Of a stretch of DNA of 64,000 nt, positions 58,268 to 64,000 are shown piece by piece. The DNA comes from Candidatus Manganitrophus sp. Lineage in GTDB: Bacteria > Nitrospirota > Nitrospiria > SBBL01 > Manganitrophaceae. The notes beneath the pieces were generated by a model. That model was not told the origin of the DNA, searched no databases, and was given only the letters and a program-made list of their open reading frames with translations. The stretch covers positions 558,001 to 622,000 of the forward strand of contig CP114561.1 of assembly GCA_028865235.1 (NCBI GenBank), in the 5' to 3' direction. Every line of letters starts with the position of its first letter. Positions within the stretch are counted from its first letter, which is position 1. Both the position numbers and the translations under genes were made by a program.

Positions 58268-61200
58268 TTATTTTATTGGCCAAAGAGTGCTTCCCCCCTC
58301 GTCTCGCTTCTGAACCGCTTCGATCAAATCCTTCAGAAAATCCCGGACGGCGACGGCATCTTTGTCTCCGACCGCTTTGAGGAGAACCTCCCCGCACTTT
58401 CCACCCTCCTCGCTCTGGACCGAGAGCTTCAAAAGCCAATCGAAGTGCGGCTTGAGATATTTTCCGTAGAGTTTCTTCAAGTCGTCGACATGTTCCGCTT
58501 CATTCTTCTGGATCCACTTCCCGGCTGCCTCATGGCTCGGCTTGCCGATCATCGTCACCGGCACACTTTTTTTGTCGCGGCAGGCGGCGGTCCCGGCGAT
58601 CCTCGACCCCGGCAGACGCATCGACCAGCCCCCCTCCACCGGTTCGGTGGGAATGATGACGTTGGCCGAAACCGTCACGTCAAGATCGTTGAAGGAACAA
58701 TTCTTCGTCTTTGCATCGTGGCTCGCCCCCTGGGGCTGCAGCGCTTTGAAAAGCAGCTCCCCCGCCTGCATGAAATCATTCGGTAAGGGGCTGCCGTTCA
58801 TGGTCGGCGTGGTGTATCCGACCGGCAGGTTGCCGAGAATCCGCTCGATCGGATTGATCCGATTGTAAGCGGGGGTGTCGAACTTGATCTTGCGACGGAC
58901 GACGGACGGGCCACTCGCCTGCTGGAACAAATGGGCCAGCTCATGCGCGATCAACCGCTTTCCTTCCACTGTATGAGGGGCATACTCCCCGGCCCCGAAG
59001 AAAAGATCCCGCCCGACGGTGAACGCCCGCGCATTCAGCGACCGGGAGAGTTGGGCGGCGCCCGAATCGGTGTGCAGCCGCACACCCCTTAAGTCCCGCC
59101 CGAACCGCGGCTCAAAATACGACCGCACCGGATCGGACATCGCGTGCCCCTGACCGCCGAAACCCTCGGTCCGAGCGGGGTCCATCACCGGGGAGACGCG
59201 AGGCGGATTTGGGTCGACCGGTTTCACCTGCCCGATCGTAAGTTTGGCTCGAACGTTTTGAACCGCTTGATTGCCGGCCGCTCCCTGAAGGGAAAGCCAA
59301 CGCTCAGCAGGCAAACGCATCGAATGAAAGGGAGCCGTGCTTTTATTTGAGAGGGAAGGATTCGCTTTCCTGGCTAGGGAGGGTTTGGCGGAGCCGGCTT
59401 TTGCTCGCATTTCTTCTTTCCCGGAATGTTGAAAGAACCTACAGGCCTTTCCGCGGTTCGGCGTTCGGAGCGGGATCGAGCTTTTTAAAACGGCATCGAG
59501 CAGCTGCTCGATTTCAAACGGCTTGGCCAGAAAGGAATGCCCCCCCCGATCGAGGAATTCGCGGGTCCGCGGGTTCAGCGTGTCCCCCGTCAGAAAAATC
59601 ACCTTCTCCGAGAAATCGGGCGACAGATGAATGATCGACGTGAAGAGATCGACCCCATCCATCCGAGGCATCTTGATATCGGTGAGAATCAGATCAAAGG
59701 GACGGCGCTCGATCCACGCCAGGGCCTCGGGACCGTCCGGGGCGGTCGTCACGTCGGCCCCCCGCTGCAACAAGGCGTTCCGGATCATCTCGACGATGTG
59801 CGCTTCATCATCCACGACAAGAATCCGCTTTCCCGACAAGACCGCCCGGTCGCCCCGGGAGGGGGCTCCCCCGACCTCTTCCGCCCCTTCCCGAACGGGA
59901 ACCCCGATCGGCTCGATCGGCAGCTCGATGTAAATCCGAGCGCCGTCCCCCCGCCGGCTCTCCGCAAAGAGCCTCCCGCCGTGGGCTTTGATGATTCCGT
60001 ACGAGACGCTCAATCCGAGACCGGTGCCGACCCCGACCGGCTTGGTGGTGAAAAAAGGATCGAAGATCTTCGGCAAAAGCGCCTCGGGGATCCCAGGGCC
60101 GCTGTCTTTAAAAACAATCTGAATGAACCCCTCTTTTCTCCTCCCCTCGATCACCAGCGTCCGCCGGTCGGTCTTCTCCATCATCGCCTGCTGAGCGTTG
60201 TTCAAGATGTTCATGAAGACCTGCTGAATCTGGCTCTCGTCGGCGGAGACCGCAGGGAGGGAGTCTTCGAAGTCGACTTTCACTTCGATGTCGTTCAATA
60301 AAAAGGGACGGGCCTTGATTTCGAGGGTTCTTTTCAGCAAGGCATGCAGGTCGGTCTCCCTCGGTGAAAAGGCTTCTCTTCTGGCGAAAGTGAGGAGGTT
60401 CTCGATGATCTTCGAGCAGCGCAGCGCCTCGCTCTGGATGATCTTCAGCCGTTTTTGGATTGAACCGGGCTCGGGAGCGGTGAGGAGGAGCTCGGAAAAA
60501 CCGATGATGCTGGTGAGCGGGTTATTCAGCTCGTGCGCGACGCCGGAGACCAGCTCTCCGATGGCCGAGAGCTTCTCCGCCTGGACGAGCTGCCCCTGTA
60601 GCCGGGTCAATTCATTGGCCGTCGCGGCCTGGCGCTCCCGCTGCCGGCGGATGACGGCGGCGGCCCGCCGGACAATCCAGAAGAGGGTGGCATAAAGAAA
60701 AAGGCCGCCGAGGAGGGCGCTCAACCAGACCCGGCGTCTCCCTTGCTCGATCTCCCGGAAAAGGGAGACCGGATTTTTGTAGACTTCCACCACCCCGGCC
60801 ACCGCCTCCTTTCCGCCGTCCCAAACGGGAATATAAAATTCGGCGAAATAAGGGATCGCTTCATCGAAGACATGCTCCGGTTTGACCGGCTTGCCCGATT
60901 CCCCGCTGTGGACGGCAAGCCTCCCGGAGAGGGCTTCTTCCAGTTGCGGATTCGGATCGAACCGGTGTCCGATAAAACGGCGGTCGTTCGACCAGATGAT
61001 CGTCCCGTCTCTGGCATAGACATTGGTCCGGACGACCTCGGGCATGGAGGTCATTTTCTTGAAAAAGTTTTCGAGAACCTCCCTGGAGGGGTCCGCTCCC
61101 GCCGACCCGAAATAGGCGGCCGTCTCCTGGTCTTCGAGAAGGGTCTGGACGAACTCCATCGTCAAGACGGCGTCGCGCTGAATCATCTTTTCGGACAAGA

Positions 61201-61306
61201 GGCGGGAGAGGAGAACGGCGGAGAAAACGGTGATCGCGGAGATCGACAGAAGGCTTAAAACGGAAAACCAGCGAAGAAGATTGAACGGTTTTTCTTCTGG
61301 AGGCAT
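58268..61306 (-). CDS. sensor histidine kinase-receiver reading into a DUF4157 zincin domain
   Basis: A continuous frame of 1012 codons. Residues 1-630 are a membrane sensor kinase: two membrane segments (near 13-35 and 195-215) around a periplasmic sensor, HisKA (VSGVAHELNNPLTSIIGF), HATPase (DSGPGIPEALLPKIF, GTGLGLSVSYGIIK) and a receiver (ILVVDDEAHIVEMIRNALLQ, LTDIKMPRMDG). From Met633 (ATG 59410, GGAAAGAAGAA before it) the rest is DUF4157: FEPRFGRDLRGVRLHTDSGA, ARAFTVGRDLFFGAGEY and IAHELAHLFQQASG with HExxH at about 788. In the other frame a TAG lies near 59438, so one base error could have joined two genes. Confidence 0.75.
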   Translation of the reverse strand: MPPEEKPFNLLRWFSVLSLLSISAITVFSAVLLSRLLSEKMIQRDAVLTMEFVQTLLEDQETAAYFGSAGADPSREVLENFFKKMTSMPEVVRTNVYARDGTIIWSNDRRFIGHRFDPNPQLEEALSGRLAVHSGESGKPVKPEHVFDEAIPYFAEFYIPVWDGGKEAVAGVVEVYKNPVSLFREIEQGRRRVWLSALLGGLFLYATLFWIVRRAAAVIRRQRERQAATANELTRLQGQLVQAEKLSAIGELVSGVAHELNNPLTSIIGFSELLLTAPEPGSIQKRLKIIQSEALRCSKIIENLLTFARREAFSPRETDLHALLKRTLEIKARPFLLNDIEVKVDFEDSLPAVSADESQIQQVFMNILNNAQQAMMEKTDRRTLVIEGRRKEGFIQIVFKDSGPGIPEALLPKIFDPFFTTKPVGVGTGLGLSVSYGIIKAHGGRLFAESRRGDGARIYIELPIEPIGVPVREGAEEVGGAPSRGDRAVLSGKRILVVDDEAHIVEMIRNALLQRGADVTTAPDGPEALAWIERRPFDLILTDIKMPRMDGVDLFTSIIHLSPDFSEKVIFLTGDTLNPRTREFLDRGGHSFLAKPFEIEQLLDAVLKSSIPLRTPNRGKACRFFQHSGKEEMRAKAGSAKPSLARKANPSLSNKSTAPFHSMRLPAERWLSLQGAAGNQAVQNVRAKLTIGQVKPVDPNPPRVSPVMDPARTEGFGGQGHAMSDPVRSYFEPRFGRDLRGVRLHTDSGAAQLSRSLNARAFTVGRDLFFGAGEYAPHTVEGKRLIAHELAHLFQQASGPSVVRRKIKFDTPAYNRINPIERILGNLPVGYTTPTMNGSPLPNDFMQAGELLFKALQPQGASHDAKTKNCSFNDLDVTVSANVIIPTEPVEGGWSMRLPGSRIAGTAACRDKKSVPVTMIGKPSHEAAGKWIQKNEAEHVDDLKKLYGKYLKPHFDWLLKLSVQSEEGGKCGEVLLKAVGDKDAVAVRDFLKDLIEAVQKRDEGGSTLWPIK

Positions 61307-61476
61307 GGTCGAAACCTAAAGGGTCATGCACTGGATAAAATCAATGTTCGCTTCATCCGGTCTCTTCGTTAAACGTTACAAATGACGTGCTCGAACTGTA
61401 GCCGATTCTATCGCGTTCGTCAACGCCGCCGGGAAGAGGATCGCGCGGGTCGGAAGAGGCTTTCACGCGATGAAAA

Positions 61477-64000
61477 TCAGGGGAGGGGCTCGATGGAAAA
61501 GGTCACTGACACTTCGGCGCCGGCCGACCGCGCGGGGCTGCCATTAACACAGATGCCCTTGGCGGACATTCCTAATTCGTAACTCGCGGGGCCAACCACC
61601 TCGACGTTATTCGTGAAAGGCCGAGACGGAATTTGATCGCCGGAGGTCAAGAGCACCGATTGGACCGGGCTGGTCGACTTCCGTAGATTGAATCTGGCCT
61701 CAAAATTCGCATTCCTGACCGTGCCGGAGAGGGTTCCATCGATGATTAACCGGAAGCGCCCCTCCGGAAATTGAAGATAAGGCGCGACGAGGCCGGTTGT
61801 GACGACGGTGATCTGGGCGTTCCCCTCGGCGTTGCACGATGCGGTCAGGCGCAAGGCCCCCCGGTCACGGTGTCGCTCTCGACCTCGGAAGCCGAAACCG
61901 ATTCAACATAGTCGGCCGCATAGGTGTAGCTGCTGGTGAGCGGGTCGGGCGAGTGGGTCCCGGAGCCGTTCAGCGCGACCGCCGGCGGCGTGTAGTCCCG
62001 CCCTTGCGCCGGCGGATAGATCGACGTCTTTTGATCTTGAACCAAGATGCCGCCGGAGTGGGTCACTTCCCCCTTGGTCGTGGCGATCCGGTTGAGCCGA
62101 ACCCCCAGTCCCCGGGCAAAGGCCCGCACGGTCTGCTGCGCCAGCGGGGACTCCCCTCGTCCGCGTGGGCCGTGACCACCAGGGTCAAATCGGCGCAGCC
62201 GCTTCCGAAGCTGACGGTCGCGTTGAACTCTCCGCTCCCGTTCGTCCGGCCGGAAGCGGGGACGGCGGTGGCGCATTCGGCCGACAGTTGGACAAAGATG
62301 TTCGGAGCGGGCGCGAAACCTCCCGCTCCATCCGGCTGCCGGAGGGTCACTCTCAGGGGGGCGCTGGTCTCGAAGCGATTTGGAAAGGCCACATCCATCT
62401 GAATGCCGAGGCAGCGGGAGAGAAGGGTTCCCCGCACGTCGTCCGTGTCGCCGCTTGCGTCATAAAACGGCGCGCCGGTCGAATCGACCCCGTACGCGTA
62501 GTAGCAGAGAATCTGCGCGTCGGTCAGCGCCGCTTCATTCAACGGAACCGCTACCCCCCCCATCGTCGCGGTGACGGTGGTAAAGCGGGGGGCGCCGTTC
62601 GGTTCGAGGCCGTCGGCGTCGAGATCAAACCGCTCGGTGAGGATTCCTCCGGTGAAGCCGTCGCCGTTGAGATCGAACCGGCTGTAATCACGCGCCGCGG
62701 GGATGGAAGGCGCGTTTGGATTGCCGACCTGGTAGCTCTCCGCGAATTCCTGCAAGTCGAGATGATTGAAGAGGCCGTCGTTGTTGACGTCGAGGAGCGT
62801 TTTTCGGATCTGATCGGTCTGATGCAGCGCATCGAGCGCCAGCACCGCGGCATAGGCGTCGATGAAGCTTTCCACCCTCTTTTTATCGTCCGGCTCCACG
62901 TTTGCGCGGGAGGTTCCCCGAATCAACCGGAGGGTCTCTTCCACCGGCCGGCTCCGTAAATCGTCGTCGAGGAGCCAGAGGTACGAGGCGAGCCCGGCGA
63001 CCTGGGCGGCGGAAATACTGGTCCCTTTCAATTCGGTCGAAACGAGGCCGGCCACCCCCTCGCCGACGGCGTAGAGGTCGGCGTCATCGTTGGAGAATAA
63101 AGAGCGGTCGACATCGCTGACAACGTTCGCCTGAGTGGCGCTGCCGACGAGAGCAAGGTTGCGGTCGGGCACCGGAGGAATTGCTTCCACCCCGAACTCT
63201 CGCAGCACCTGATCGATCCGTGCGGAATCGAGCATGAGTTCGGGATAGCCGATGTCGGAGAAGGTCCACAATCCCTCGTCGGCCAGCACCGCGGGAAGGC
63301 TCGACAGCTGCGTCGCAATCGCAAACGGCGACGCCAGGCGCGCGTTCCGAAACCCGGCGTAGGTCTGGCCGAGGGCGCCGGCGGTCTCGTCGCTGCGTTC
63401 ATTCCCCGCCGCCACGGCGAGGAGGATGTCGTTGGCAACGGTCGGCTGAACGGCGAATTCGGCCCAGACAACGCCGGCGGCGACCCGGAATGCCATCTGC
63501 TCCTGTAGATCGACGGGGAAAGCGTTGCGGATCGCCCCCTCAAGACAGGGATTGTTTCCGTTGGATCCGCACAAGGCGATCGGATAACCGACCGATCCGT
63601 TGACGATGACCTTCCCCTCTTCTCCTTCGATCGCGGCGCGGATCACCTCCGCCGCCTGGAAGAAATCGAACCCCGAGAGGTCGATCGGGACGATCTTTAA
63701 ACAGTCCGGAAAAGGATTGGCGCCGGTGGGAACCGCGCCGTCGAACTTGCCGGCCAGAACGGCGGCGACTTCATAGCCGTGGAGGTGGACGGCGTCGGGA
63801 TCGCGCGGCTGAAGCGGGGTTGCGTTGAAATTCTCGGAAGCCCCCGGCACCTGATCCCGAAATCCGCTGAAAGGCTCTCCGACGTAGAGGTCGGGAACCA
63901 ATACCGTGACCTTGCGCAGGCCGCAATCGGCCTCGGCGCGCGCGCGGAGATTCCAGGCCGCGGGAAAGCCGGCCGGCCAGAGATGATCGAGGGAATCGGC
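61477..64000 (-). CDS. subtilase (S8) family protein with calcium-loop repeats, partial (frameshifts)
   Basis: C-terminal part of a secreted S8 peptidase; the start lies beyond the right edge. LVPDLYVGEP is the catalytic Asp region, VHLHGYEVAAVLAG the His region and LKGTSISAAQVAGLASYLW the Ser region, so the triad seems complete. DVNNDGLFNHLDLQEF and DLNGDGFTGG are dockerin- or EF-hand-like calcium loops. A C-terminal Ig-like part (LRVTLRQPDGAGGFAPAPNI) is continued in other frames from about 62155 and 61860: SSYTYAADYVESVSASEVES, then VTTGLVAPYLQFPEGRFRLI. Breaks are in GC runs. Confidence 0.75.

Overview
The window is 64 kb of a GC-rich bacterial chromosome. Many lipoproteins with L-x-G-C lipoboxes, a DedA protein, Tat-type signals and eCIS-type DUF4157 proteins point to a Gram-negative, environmental lineage. 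The gene mix (PyrR-regulated pyr genes, many regulatory and lipoprotein genes, B12/radical SAM, MetOD1 sensor) would fit Nitrospirota, but no marker gene here settles this, so the taxon is a low-confidence inference. No rRNA, tRNA or CRISPR array was found.

The sequence carries an unusual number of single-base frameshifts, many in G, C or A runs. They hit genes that should be indispensable (aspS, pyrB) as well as dispensable ones, so most look like uncorrected assembly errors. Where both halves of a protein are recognisable in two frames I annotate one gene and state where the frame breaks. Some apparent fusions (sppA with a small gene, a cyclase with gnd) dissolve when one base is restored.

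Layout. 1-6.4 kb: minus-strand pyrimidine cluster pyrR-pyrB-pyrC-carA-sppA-...-carB, with a sigma70-type promoter, a PyrR-binding motif and an intrinsic terminator upstream of pyrR. Two toxin-antitoxin-like pairs sit between sppA and carB. 6.5-16.4 kb: metabolic genes (DUF1697, a zincin with a DUF4157-type leader, gnd, cyclase, Nudix, alcohol dehydrogenase, formylglycine-enzyme-like protein, YedY-like molybdoenzyme, DedA, aspS). 16.5-23.7 kb: rluB, a 1.2-kb gene-free stretch rich in CTAG palindromes, a Ser/Thr kinase, HAD phosphatase, cupin, hemerythrin, dienelactone hydrolase. 24-37 kb: repeat lipoprotein, VOC, NagD-like HAD, TPR protein, cold-shock gene with a long leader, ABC ATPase, B12-binding radical SAM, cyclophilin, patatin, tyrosinase, LuxR regulator. 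38-47 kb: histidine kinase with MetOD1 partner, propeller and other lipoproteins, cupredoxin, and scattered decayed copies of an L,D-transpeptidase gene.

47.5-55.8 kb is a visibly AT-richer minus-strand block that looks like a defence island. It holds a DUF4011/SF1 helicase with a Vsr-like nuclease end, a DUF3320 piece, an AAA_13 ATPase with a CxxC zinc-hook motif (RloC-like), a PD-(D/E)XK nuclease and a small overlapping partner. All five point the same way behind one recognisable promoter. 56-64 kb: a duplicated small basic gene (second copy with a stop), a DUF4382 lipoprotein, a histidine kinase-receiver reading continuously into a DUF4157 zincin domain, and a subtilase with calcium-loop repeats running off the right edge.

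A family of about 30-bp palindromes (GTAGGGGC...GCCCCTAC) is scattered through the window, mostly at gene ends. It supplies the stop codon of at least two genes.
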